Below, in pieces: positions 47,701 through 59,000 of a stretch of 64,000 nucleotides of DNA. A program made the position numbers and the translations under genes. The DNA lies in assembly GCA_038380795.1 (NCBI GenBank), contig CM076270.1:18492001-18556000 (forward strand), given 5' to 3'. The first letter of the stretch is position 1. Each line of letters opens with the position of its first letter. Below the pieces are notes generated by a model that was not told the DNA's origin, made no database searches, and was given only the letters and a program-made list of their open reading frames with translations. This DNA comes from Pyrocephalus nanus (taxonomy: Eukaryota > Chordata > Aves > Passeriformes > Tyrannidae).

Positions 47701-50290
47701 TCCTCCCCCCATCCCACACTTCCCTTGCTGGCTGCCTTCACCCCACACAGAGGCACAAACTTAGCTTGGCACCAGTAAAAAGGGCAAGGCACACACGTGG
47801 AGCTCCAGTGGCACCTCCATGCTGCTCCCCACCTGTCAGCCTGTCACTGGAAACGTGGATGGGAGACAAATCCATTGGAAAGCAGACTCTCTACGGTCCT
47901 TTGTTCATTGAGCAAAATCTTCTCCTAGAGCTGAAAACACTCCCAAAGCTTGGTTTTCATTCAATTCTTTTTGCATTATAAACAAAAAACACACAACCTC
48001 TTGCACTTGGCTAAAAGGAGGCTCCTCCTCTGCCCACCCAGTACTGACTGGGAATGCCCTGAGACTGGACTGTCTGGCCTCTAACCCCTCTAAGCCACCA
48101 GTAAGCTTTATTTTTAACATTTCAGTGGGCTCTGGATCAGGCCACAATATACAGATAAACACCAAGAAAACCAGATCCCAAACCTAAAACTGATGTCACC
48201 ATGAACAACCAGTGTCCGGCCTGGATCTCATTCTGTGCCCTCTGCTGCTGTGGAGGCAAAAGCTACCCACTTTAGCACAGGAGTTTTCTCTGAGGTGTGG
48301 AGAATCTCAGATCAGAACTATCAGTACTCTATCTGGGTGGAGATACCTTCTCACTTGCCCTCTGCCTACAGAAGTTAAAGGCCACACAGCAACACAAGGA
48401 GATTCAAATTAAAACCATCTCCTGGCTGTCACAGGACTTCTGACCTTTGATCTATGAACTTTTTTTTTTTGTTCCCCTCCAAATAAAGCAAAGCCTCTCT
48501 CTGCCATGAAGATAAACCTGTAGACTCTGCAGACCACTAAGAAATGGACCACACATGTCCAGAAGCTCAGCAGCTACAGGCCAAAGGGTCTGAAGGAAGC
48601 AAAGTGTTCCAGGCAGGGCTTATTTCCAGCAGCCTTTAAACAGCTCTAAACTGCCAGAGGATAAGGTTGGAGAAGTGTGGAGATGTTGGCACAAAAAGCA
48701 GTTTCCATCAAGCAGCAAATAACAGTGACATGGGTATCATTGCCCAGGGCTCTCCAGGAGAGGCTCCAAGCCAGTCCCAGGAACAGCCTTCATGTCAGGC
48801 CATGTAACCGAAGTTCAGGCAAGGTTTGGAGCTCATCTGTCCCTTGGTTGTACCAACCCAAACACTGTCCAATTTGCAATTGCCTTTTCGTATCCCGAGA
48901 GTGCTGATGAACCAGGCAGACAGCAGTGGAGGAAACACGGTCTGCTGACATTCCTACAACTGCCTGTGAATTGCCAGGGTCACTCTGAACAGGGGCACCG
49001 GAGACAGAGGTCGGTCCTTACACCTGTCACATCTGGTGGGGGCACAGCATATCAAACTGCTGCAGCAGAAACAGTCTTTTTAGGACTAATGGACTGAGAG
49101 AATAGGAAATCCAAGATCTGATCCCCTCTGCTGAGTTCAGACAATTCAGTACAGACTGCTGTCTAGTCCCAGGATGGTACAGACGGCATTTGATCCTGCC
49201 AGCTACCCTGAGATCAGAGGGAGACCGTCCCAGCCACCAACCCACAAGTGACAGGAAAGATTCCAAAGCTCATGCACTGACAGAGCCCATCCCTGACACC
49301 AAAACCCCAAATCTAAACGTTTATACAAACAGGGCCAGCATTTTGAAAGCAGAGGTAAACCACTGGTTGCTTTGTAAATCTGTTACCAGCTCCAGATACT
49401 GAGTGCCCCACACAGCTGTGTGTGGGTGTTGATAGCTCCTAACACGCTCTGCTCAGCCAACCCACAGGCCAAACCTGTGGCCTCTCAACTGTTAGCAAGG
49501 TTCACTCTGGTCAAAGTGTGCTAGTGCTGCTCCCATCCCTCTCCACATCACCAGCAACATCCTCGTGCCAGACACAGCACTGAGCCCCACATGTGCAGAA
49601 CTTGTAATCTCCTCTCACTCTGCCTATTTGCCGTCTTCTAATATTACACAAATAGTATTTCCTATAGGAAATATTACCTGCAGCAATGACACAGCATGAT
49701 AAACTCTTTACAGCTGAAGAAAAAAGGTTTAGACACAAATAACTGCACTTAGGTGAGATTCAGCAATTATGGAATATTTCCCTAAATATACAAAACAGCC
49801 CCTTGGAAAAAAAGCTGAAAAGGCAAAGGGCAAGAGTAGAAAGAAGTGATTTGCCAAGAGGATCAGGATTTTTTAAGTGTAGAAGAAGACTCAGTAAGAG
49901 AGAGATTAACAGAAAACAGAGCTGCAGAAAATATCCTTTATGGACTTGGAAGTTGAGAAGCAAGGAGGGGGAGCACCAGAAGAGATAAAGAAGATTTAAG
50001 CCATCCTATCCCCAGAGCAGGAACAGTTCAGCTCCTGAGGCTGCCTACACATGGCTACCCAAGCCAAAGACAGGGAACACAAAACTGCTGTTCACACAAC
50101 AGTGCTGTGTCACGAGAATGCTGACAGCTCTGCTGCAGAACTGCATCTCTTCTGAACCTTTGCTTCACTGCCCTGCCCTGCTCCATCTTCCTTTTCCTGG
50201 ATGTTTTAAGGTAATGTGAAAGAAGTCGGTGGGACGAGGCAAGAGCCAGGTCAGCCAAAAGACTGCAGAAAGCTGCCTGCACAGCCAGAG

Positions 50291-50350
50291 GCAGCAGTGC
50301 CAGCAGCAGTGCCAGCAGCAGTGCCAGCAGCAGTGCCAGCAGCAGTGCCA
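50291..50350. repeat. Minisatellite, five perfect copies of a 12-bp unit
   Basis: GCAGCAGTGCCA is repeated five times without error, then breaks off at GCACTC. Because the unit length is a multiple of three, all six frames stay periodic. The plus strand gives repeated AAVP or QQCQ; the minus strand gives repeated ALLL, producing a false-looking hydrophobic helix inside a 137-codon open frame (50,468-50,055). That frame has no other sign of being a gene. Confidence 0.97.
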
Positions 50351-51699
50351 GCACTCTCCTCCCAGGAGCTGGCACAGGGGCCTCTACAGCTGCAGAAATA
50401 AGCCAAAACCACAAGCCACATGGTAATATGTCACCTTGGCTGTCACCTGCCTGGCAGACACTTTTCAAAACTAGCCTTCAAGTTTACTGCTCACTGTAAA
50501 GAGACATCAGCCAATATATCAATGCAATTATTAGCAATTCCTGGGTTTTGCACTTCTTTATTAGTAAAATAAGGGTTTTATTTTGGAAACTGGGATGTCT
50601 AAAACTGACAGTAACTCACTGTACACATGAATTTAGCCTACTTGCATCGTCCCATATGAACCTTACACCAGAGCACACCACAAACTTCAGCACCAACTGG
50701 GCACTGCAGTCACGTGTTATCAATTACCAATTAATGCTGTGTGTAGTCAGGGGAAATTTAATTTACATCAGTCAAGGCTGAAAGAAACAGCATGGCTCAG
50801 AAGAAACATTCAGCTAAAAGACATGAACTTGTAACTTAATGCTCCTTTAAAAGTTTCTGTACAGAAGTTTGAATTTTGCCAGCTTTCAGGTTATTCTGGT
50901 AGGAAAGACATAAAAGGGCAACCTTTTTAAAATTGCACAGTAGCAGTAAGGAATGACTTGTGTGACATTTGAATATTCATTTTTGTCACCATGTTGCTCC
51001 TCCTCCACCTGTACATTTCACCCAAACGTGGTGAACAAGAGAAAGGAAGGCTGCCATTAGCAATGGGAGAGCTGGGTTCCTGCTTCCCAATTAACACCAA
51101 GAAGCAAGAACACTTTCAGCCACTGCCTATCACAGCTCTTTCATGCTTTGTTCTTTGTAAAATATCTGTTTCTTACATTAGATAAGCTGAAGCCAAAATT
51201 CCAAGCCTCTCTGCTTAGTGTGTACCACATTACATGTATTGCAATCTGATGACCTACAACCTAGTATGGCAAAAAAATTCAGCTTTTAACTTACATAGCA
51301 GATATTTACAAGCTCCAGTGAACTCATCTTACACTTCTCTGTATGTCTTTAGGTCTTCCTGCTACATTAATTTATCTGTTTTGTTTTTTCTTTCTAGAAC
51401 ATCACTCTGAAATGACTCACAACCAAGGTTCAGCCCTAACCTGCGTGTCTGTGTGTTGTAAATGCTCTCAAACGTGCAGCATGTTCACCATCACAAACTT
51501 CAGCCTCAAGGACTTCCCTACTGCTCTGACAGCCTCAAGAAACATGAAAAGACACAGCTCTGCCCAAACACTGGGTTGGTTTGTGGGATTGTTCTCCTAC
51601 TTCTTTCATAAAAATTTTTTGGGGAAAAAATGCTTTTAAAATGTATTATTATTGCAGATCCTTAAATGCTATTTTCACATAATTTGGACATTCTGATAT

Positions 51700-51870
51700 T
51701 CTATCTCTGGGCAGCCTGTTCCAGGGCCTCACCACCTTCGCAGGGAAGAATTTCTTCCTAATATCTAAACCTGCCCTCTCTCAGTTTAAAGCCCTTCCCC
51801 ATTGTCCTGTCACTCCATATTCTTGCAAACACTCTCTCCATCATTCTTCTCCCACAAAATAGCCGATTTC
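51700..51870 (-). mobile_element. CR1 LINE fragment
   Basis: The plus strand shows the reverse of a CR1 3' region: CTGGGCAGCCTGTTCCAGGG, CCTCACCACCTTCG, GAATTTCTTCCTAATATCTA, CAGTTTAAAGCCCTTCCCC, ATTGTCCTGTCACTCCAT and CTCTCTCCATCATTCTTCT. It is less eroded than the copy in ITM2C intron 4 and lacks the terminal 8-bp repeats. Confidence 0.88.
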
Positions 51871-53410
51871 CTTCAAAGAATGCAACACATTGATGTGTCC
51901 CTCTGCTCTTTAAGTTTTTCCCATATTTTAATTCTTTTTTTGATGTTTTGACCTGTCTCCAGTCACACAGGATTTAAACTGGATCTGCCCAAATACACCT
52001 GTAAATACAGATGCCATATGCCAGAAACAACTCTTCACAAGTTCAGTGTGCTCAGCTTAAGTTGAACACTGATTTGAAGAGATAACATGCAAAAGAACAG
52101 GATAATTTCTTCCTCATTATGGTACTAACCATCAACTTGAATTGTAATATGCTGAAGAGAAACAGCACTTAAAACAGTCTTGCAAAGGCCAAAACCTTTG
52201 GAGAAATAAGCATAAAGATGACAGAAAATAAAAGCACTGCACCCAACGAGGTGGCAGCAGCTCAAGTGACCAGCCATGGGAGGGAAAGCAACACCGACAG
52301 GGCAATAATTCCCCTCAGCAGCCAGCAAAGGTCCAGAATAATGGGAGAGGGAGAATGGGGTAGCAGCAACAGGAAAACTGATGTTGCCTGCTAGGAATGA
52401 CTTGGGATGCCACCAACAGAGAAGAACTTACTGCAAGCAGCTCTGTCCACAACCTGCTCCCCCAGGCTCCAAGGACAACTCTTCCTGGCGTTCGTAGCGA
52501 TGGCAGCTCGTTGGCAGGTCCCGCTGGTCACCTCTCACTGGTGGGGAAAACAAATTTTAAGAAGTCAGGGCAACATCTCCTTGCACTTCCCACACCTCCT
52601 CCCACCATTTCAAACCCCCAGACAAGGACCCAACCTGACCGCTCTTGGTTAAAATTTGCACCGTGTCTGCCTGCAAGTGTAAATTCCTCCTTCCCCTTGT
52701 AACCTGTGATCTCACTGCCAGCGAGGAAGAGAAATGCTAACATTTTTTACAGAGGTTCAAACCGGTGCAGCCTCTTGTGGGAGGTATGAAAATTCAAATA
52801 TTTCAAGGTAATTATGTTCCTGAAGGGAAACTGATTTTTTTTTTTCAGTAATTTTGCTAAAAAAACCCCATCTGATGAATCTGCCTCAAAAGCTCCTGAA
52901 CGCTGTATAAAACATAACAGCCTCTCCTGATCTTTGCCACGCTGCACAGCTTGGGGTGTTACCTGTGTAGAGGCAGCTTCAAAGCCACAGAGACCATGGG
53001 ATGTCCTAAGGAAAGAGTTACCAACTGCAAACACTTTCAGCTCCTGAAAATTAGAGAAAAGTGAAGGGCCAAAAATTATCAAGGAATCACTTCCATTAAC
53101 CCTATCACAGGTGCTGTCTCTGGCCATGATGCAGGAAATAGCACCTCCTCTCTTTGCCCCTGGTCATACCAAAGAGAAACAGAATTAGGAAATAGTACTA
53201 CAAACAGGCAAGAGAGGCTACCAACAATTAATTAAAATTGATTACATCCCTAACACAGCACCTTTTCCCAATTGCTTAAAAATGTTTTGTCAAGCCAGAG
53301 TTTTTTGTGATTTAAAATGATTTCAAAGGGACAAAGCTGAGCCACTCTAAGGCAATAAAGGAGAACTTACACATCCACAAGAAACTCATCCTCTTCAGTA
53401 ACACAGTAAA

Positions 53411-53439
53411 GAGCACACACTTTTCTTCAAAATTTTATT
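53411..53439 (-). terminator. CAB39: CAB39 poly(A) site
   Basis: AATAAA at 53,439-53,434 on the minus strand is followed 13 bases later by GTGTGTGCTC (53,420-53,411), a standard GT-rich element. Cleavage near 53,420 would give a 3' UTR of about 2.4 kb, close to the length I recall for human CAB39. Other AATAAA hexamers at 55,374-55,369 and 55,289-55,284 could serve shorter isoforms. Confidence 0.75.
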
Positions 53440-53551
53440 TTAATTTAAATTATGGGGCCAGCCAGATTTTTTTTTGGATACGAAACGCATTTTCCTCAGG
53501 AGAAATGAAATGCTACCACGGAAATAGAATTACAATTGTATACATCTCTTA

Positions 53552-53555
<4 letters not shown>

Positions 53556-53585
<30 letters not shown>

Positions 53586-53595
53586 AAAAAAAAAA
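53556..53595. repeat. CAB39: Poly(A) tract (poly(U) in the CAB39 mRNA)
   Basis: A run of 27 A bases, then GG and about 11 more A, on the plus strand. It lies about 120 bases upstream of the poly(A) signal, so the CAB39 mRNA would carry a long U tract. Such runs are prone to length variation and sequencing error. Confidence 0.95.
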
Positions 53596-55031
53596 GCCAA
53601 ACGAAAAAACCGCTCGCATTTAAATATCTTTTAGTAATACCCTTAAGCCTTCAAGCAGATAAGAAACCACTTCCAGAACAAGTTTTTTTTTAATACGAAG
53701 AGCACGTCAAAGGAGCTTTAATTTAAATACAACTTCTTTCCGAAAGCCAACATTCAAATGTTTCCACATATTAAAAAAGTCACCATAGCCGTTGATTCCA
53801 AGGCATAATATAGAGTAACCTCTACCCCAGTCCAAATGTTTTCACTTCTTGACATGTATAAATCTTTAGAACATCTACATCTTTCTAAAGAGGAAGCCTT
53901 ACATGTTTATGGTGAGTAACTTCGCAAATAATGTTTTCCTCCACTCAGCTATGATAAACCAAAATATAGTAGACTGTTAGTACTGAACTACAATACCACC
54001 TCAATGCCTGTGATTTCCAGGAACAGGAAGCTGTTTTCTTTCCTGTAGGCAAAATGATTTGGTTTGCAAAGGAAATGTTAAGAACCTTTCAAAAGACCAA
54101 TTATAATGTTAAGAGCAATTTTAAACCACTGAGTGAAAACACTCAGTTTTCTGGAGCTCTCGGGCTTCCCTTGTGAAGGCTTTCAAATCAGCTTAAACGT
54201 CACTGATTGCAAAGAATTTTCAGTGGGAAGAGGACAGGAAGCAACAAACATTTTCTAGAGCATTCACAATCACTCAGTCATGCAGAATTTGAACTTTCAG
54301 ACCCCAATCCGTAAGTTTGCTTGGTTGTGATCTTAGAGTTACTATATGATGGATAGATACAATTTTAATAACATCATTTAGCTATATTTAGTAGATTCCT
54401 TTTGTATGGTCACAGTAACAAAAACATGGTGCAAAATCAGTTGGGTTTTCTGTTTTGTTTTTTTTTTTATACTGATAGTTTGCAGCATGAAAGAACAAAA
54501 TCAACGAAATTAAATCCTTTTGTTATCCTAGGACACCTATGAAATAGTTTCTTGAAGTCGGAGGGAATTAAATCATTGACTTACACAACTATTGTAGTGA
54601 GTTACACACTGTAAGAAAGAAATGATGCACTGCAGGCTCCCCAGAAGTAAGAGGGATCGATATTAATTTAGCATAATCTTTGCCATTTGCAGAGCTGGTG
54701 AGCACAATGCTAGTTTAATTAAATAAGGCCAATATTATCCAGTAAGAATGTAGTATAAAGGGTTCCAGTTCTCTATTTCAGCCTACCCTAATTGATGGCA
54801 CCCCATTAGATAAGTGAATACAAAGGATTTGTTTGGGTTTGAGTTTTCTTTCAAATGCTGCAGTACTTAAGATTGTTAAATCAGCATTTCCATGTGATCT
54901 GAAGTATTCAATTACACATGAGCATTCATTTTGCAAAACTCAATATTAGGTAATAGTTACAGACTAATACAATAACATTCCTCTGCTGTACAAATTAAAT
55001 CATATTTTAAAGAAATGAGCAGCCTAGGAGT

Positions 55032-55039
55032 TATATACA
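55032..55039 (-). promoter_or_regulatory. CAB39: Pumilio-type element in CAB39 3' UTR
   Basis: TGTATATA on the minus strand matches the UGUANAUA consensus bound by Pumilio proteins. It is one of two exact copies within 190 bases. Confidence 0.45.
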
Positions 55040-55217
55040 AAAGAAACCAGCAAGCATTGTTGAAATGAAATGCAAAATGTCACTGCTAGGTCTACTGTCT
55101 GAAATACCTTTAAAGTAAAATTAACAAAAACCCTTAGAACATATTTCCAAGTTTACAAGTCAAGTCTCAGAAAAATCAAATCATGTCAAAAAAAATTCTA
55201 TAAAGCAGTGAAAGGCA

Positions 55218-55225
55218 TATATACA
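55218..55225 (-). promoter_or_regulatory. CAB39: Pumilio-type element in CAB39 3' UTR
   Basis: This is the second exact TGTATATA on the minus strand, in A+T-rich UTR sequence, where chance matches are fairly likely. Confidence 0.45.
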
Positions 55226-55713
55226 TTTTCCTTATGAACCTTGAGATTTCACTCTTTTAAAAGTTGCTAAGTTTCAATATCAGTTTATTTGCAAGACAAC
55301 TGTTTATCCCAATAAGCTCACATCTTAGATACATTTCCCCTTTGATTACAAATAAAGCACTGCACATTTTTATTTTTTTTTTAATCAAGGCATATAATCT
55401 TATACTATGGTGCCAGGTATGCACAGGTCACATTGTGCTCATTATCTCAAACAAGGTAAGTGCAAACATACAGATTTGTTCAGATTTGCAAGCATGCAAC
55501 CTGTTACTTAACTACATTAATACCTTCTCTCCTAAGCCAAACTAGTATCTATATGTTTGCTTTCACGAACCTAGAATCTTTCTTTTCAGGACTCCTAAAA
55601 CAAGCAGTGTCTTTGAATTCTGAAATGACACAAATATCAAGAAAGTCCACATTGTGCAAGAAAGCAGCAGCTATGTTTCTCAACTTGGACTAAAAATGAA
55701 AAGAGAAAAACAA

Positions 55714-55721
55714 AAACCGTT
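55714..55721 (-). promoter_or_regulatory. CAB39: miR-451 seed match in CAB39 3' UTR
   Basis: The minus strand reads AACGGTTT, complementary to bases 1-8 of miR-451 (AAACCGUU). It lies about 115 bases after the CAB39 stop. CAB39 is an established miR-451 target in mammals, so this site is probably the functional one here. Conservation of its position was not checked. Confidence 0.6.
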
Positions 55722-55836
55722 CACTGAACAGCAGATTAGCAGTAATGTTCCTCATGAATCGATAAGAGTGCCTGATGCTGAATATCTAACAGCAAATGCT
55801 GAATTTGGGTTTAATATTTTAAAGGTTTATTGGAGA

Positions 55837-56025
55837 TTAAGCTTCTTGCTGCGCTGGTCTCTTCAAATCCCTGATCTGTTTAACTAAATAGGTCTTCTCA
55901 TCATTAAATTGTTCATCCTCGGTCCTGTCATTCTGAAACTTGCTGAGGAACTCAATAAGTTTGGTCTGGTTCTTTAGAAGGATGTCTAATATAGGCTGTG
56001 TCTTGTTAGGATTGGCTACAAACAC
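55837..56025 (-). CDS. CAB39: CAB39 last coding exon (residues 280-341, stop TAA)
   Basis: The acceptor TTTTCTTGCAG precedes GTG TTT GTA, phase 0. It encodes [20 protein letters not shown], then the C-terminal helices through [15 protein letters not shown] and [12 protein letters not shown], then TAA. The end is identical to the known vertebrate C-terminus. Confidence 0.98.
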   Translation of the reverse strand: MFVANPNKTQPILDILLKNQTKLIEFLSKFQNDRTEDEQFNDEKTYLVKQIRDLKRPAQQEA

Positions 56026-59000
56026 CTGCAAGAAAATAAAAGGCATTGAGGAAAAACAGTGAGAAACAGAAGGCTAAGTTAAAAAACAAAGCTATGCAAC
56101 AAAATATTGATGATCTCAACTTAAAACTATGTTTTAATTCTTTCAGTACCCTACAGAAAAAAATAGTGGAGTAAATGCAAATTTTAAAATAAAATTACTC
56201 CTTTTTCCATCAGAACATAAGCTGAACACCAGCACCAAGTAAATTCAGTCTGTGGGAGGTGACCAACCACAATACCCTCTGCAGAAACCACTGAACCACG
56301 GTTAAATTCTAGAGCAAAGGCATGGTTTCATATCATATATAGCATCAGATGGTATCTCACAGTTCACTACAAACTTTTAGATCTCAAGTTATAACTCTCA
56401 GCTGCTTGTCTGCTGCTAAGTCAGAAGGCATCTGTTATAATGTGCAAATAAGGTAACCTGACTAAAATACTGCTGTTCTTCAGAGATCAGGCAGCATGAT
56501 AAAAACATTTCTGAACTCCAGGGTGCTTCGAGATTTTGTATGCAATTATGTACTCCTCCTCATCTTGACTGCACTTCACCCTTCTTAATTCCAAAATTTT
56601 CTAAGAGAGATTACAGGATGCCCCCAAGTAGTTTCTAAACAGTTTTCAAAAGGCATCAAGATATCTCTTTGTAAAGATGGATCATAATAAAGGCAAACAT
56701 CAGCACTCTCTTTAATCACTTAGCAGACATTAAGATAAGCTCCACTGAGGCTCAGCTAAGTAGTTTACTTAATTAATTTCTGCTTGGATTCTTATGTTTT
56801 TTGTTTCATGGTGGGGTTTTTAAACATACCTTAAACACATGGAAGGCCTCAAACTGAATGTTACGACTCTTGTCTCGTAGAAGGTTCATCATTAGTTTGA
56901 GATTTTCAGGTTTACTGATGTATTTTGTCATAATTGTGAAGTTGTGTCTGTCCAATAACAATTCACCAAGAAGCTAAAGGCAGAAAACAAGCCCAGATGG
57001 AAAAATTACTAACAATGGACATAAGAATCAACTGTTTCATAAGTGCTTTCAAACACCGTGAGCAGCTGACACTGGGCTGTAAATAGAGTAACAACAGAAC
57101 ACCAGTGTCCCAAATTTCAAAGTGCAGGGCGCATTTTTCTCTTATTTCCATGATGGATTTTCTTTCCCTCTCAGAAAAGTGAAAAACCACCTTTGCTCTC
57201 CCCCTTGTTAGGAAATGGAAATGAAAGAACAGTCTTTCATTCTTTTTTCCCCAAGACTTCATTACTTTTTTCATTTATACAGAAGCTATTCAGAACCAAT
57301 AACAATGCCTTAAAAACCATAAACCAAAACCTAAACAGGTTAGTACTTCACATGAGAAATATTTTCATTCCTTTTGCTATGCTCTTTGTCCAAAAAGGAT
57401 TAAAAGGATATTCCCCACAAGGATCACCTTTGCTACAAGTCCTGTACTACATTTATATTCACTATTGCTTACCCCCTTGAATGTAAGATTAGTATTGCTC
57501 TAGGCACATCTTGTGAATCTTTGTTTAAAAATTATTTAAATGTGTCCATATTTGTCAAAGTGAAAACAAAACAACAAAAATAAAGATACCTGAAGAGCAA
57601 TTTCTTCACAGGGAGAGAAATTACTTGGGTCTGTGCTGGACACTAAATAATGTTAGTTGATCCCAAGAATTTGTTGATCCCAAGAATTAACACATAAGAA
57701 GAATTAAAACAAACACTACTGAAGGCAGTTACGTAACCATTTCAAATACAGACAACTCACCCTGAAATTAAAGGCATTCTCTAACTTTGCATTTAGTAAG
57801 AAAATAAAATTGCCTTACCTTAAGTGACTGTCTCTTTGTCACATAGTTTTCTGAATGAAGTAACTTCTCATATTCACTGAAGAACTAAACACAGAATAAA
57901 GAGAAGGGTTAGGACTTTTCCAAGTGTCATATCCACTCTTCTTCTAAATTACTGTAACAAAGTGGAGGAGATGCCAATCCCTAACAAAAACATAAAATGT
58001 GAAGTCTCAGTATGTTCCTGTAGATCACTATTGTTAAACATTGTATATGCCTTTAAAAAATATTTATTTACTCTTTTAGGAGCCTTTAACGTTTAGATTT
58101 CAATGTAGTGGAAGTAGTTACCTCATTATTTCTTAAACTGTAACAGGAATAGGTTGCCCAGAGAAGCTGTGGCTGCCCCATCCCTGGAAGTGTTCAAGGC
58201 CAGGTTGGAGCAACCTGGTCTAGTGGAAGATGCCCTGCCAATGGCAGGAGGGTTTGGTGGAACCAGATGATCTTTAAGGCCATTCTGTGATTCTGATATA
58301 GCTCCTGGCACCTGACGCTGTTCCGTAATTCCTGGACTCCCAGCAGCAGGGAGAGGGATATCCTGGATTCCTCAGTGTCAGGGGAAAGGCAAGGGCTCCC
58401 TCTAGCGAACAAATCAGGCCGAGCGCCCACAGAACAACATTCCCACTGCATTCTCCTCCTTTTATCCCTTTCTACATCCAGCAGCAGGGTCTTGATCTAA
58501 ATTTTACTGTTTTGCAGAAATTAAAACCACTGATTTCTTCAAAAGAAGACATGCAGCACTAGAGAGTTCTAAATACTACAACAGATCTGCTCACCCTATC
58601 GTAATGCTGCTCCAAAAATTCCGCACTTAACAACTTGTGTCTTGTAAGCAAATCCTGCAAAAAAGCACAAACCCAGTATTTTAACTAAAATATTTATACA
58701 GTACATAGACATTCACATTAAACAGTGAGTACATGTATGACATTCAATAGAAAATTCTGCTGTTTCATTAAACGAAGAGATTTAGGACATGAATGCAGTG
58801 ACCTGGACACTGCTAAGGATCTTGGCACCACTTAGGAAAGATCTGGGATGTGTTACTTTAACTCAGAGATAAATAGACTGTGGAATTATCACTGAAGATT
58901 GCTATTTAGGGATCAAGGCTGTGCTCTGCACATAACTACACATAACCAAGGTTAAACCCCGTTATTTAATATTGATGAATATTATGCTTTCACTCCCATA

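Larger units (their letters stand above)
41227..53410. other. Spacer between CAB39 and the small-gene candidate
   Basis: This is 12 kb without a gene I can name. It contains a GA microsatellite, a minus-strand CR1 fragment and a perfect 12-bp minisatellite. Some minus-strand frames look exon-like by eye (44,902-44,984, flanked by a good acceptor TTCCTGTTGTTGCAG and a GTAGAA donor; 46,211-46,456 with a hydrophobic end), but none can be tied to a family. Confidence 0.5.
53420..55836 (-). other. CAB39: CAB39 3' UTR
   Basis: A+T-rich sequence runs from the CAB39 stop to the AATAAA/GT-rich poly(A) site. It holds a miR-451-type seed match about 115 bases after the stop, two UGUAUAUA Pumilio-type motifs and a long poly(U) tract near its distal end. 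No other coding frame is supported. The extent is inferred from signals rather than from a transcript. Confidence 0.75.

Noticed and set aside
47194..47792. 194-codon plus frame and a nearly open minus frame over the same 600 bases
   Set aside because: Ser/Pro-rich translation typical of C+T-rich non-coding DNA; the minus frame is broken by a stop at 47,610. No homology recognised.
50055..50468. 137-codon minus frame with a repeated ALLL helix
   Set aside because: The helix is produced entirely by the 12-bp minisatellite; the flanks have no family features.
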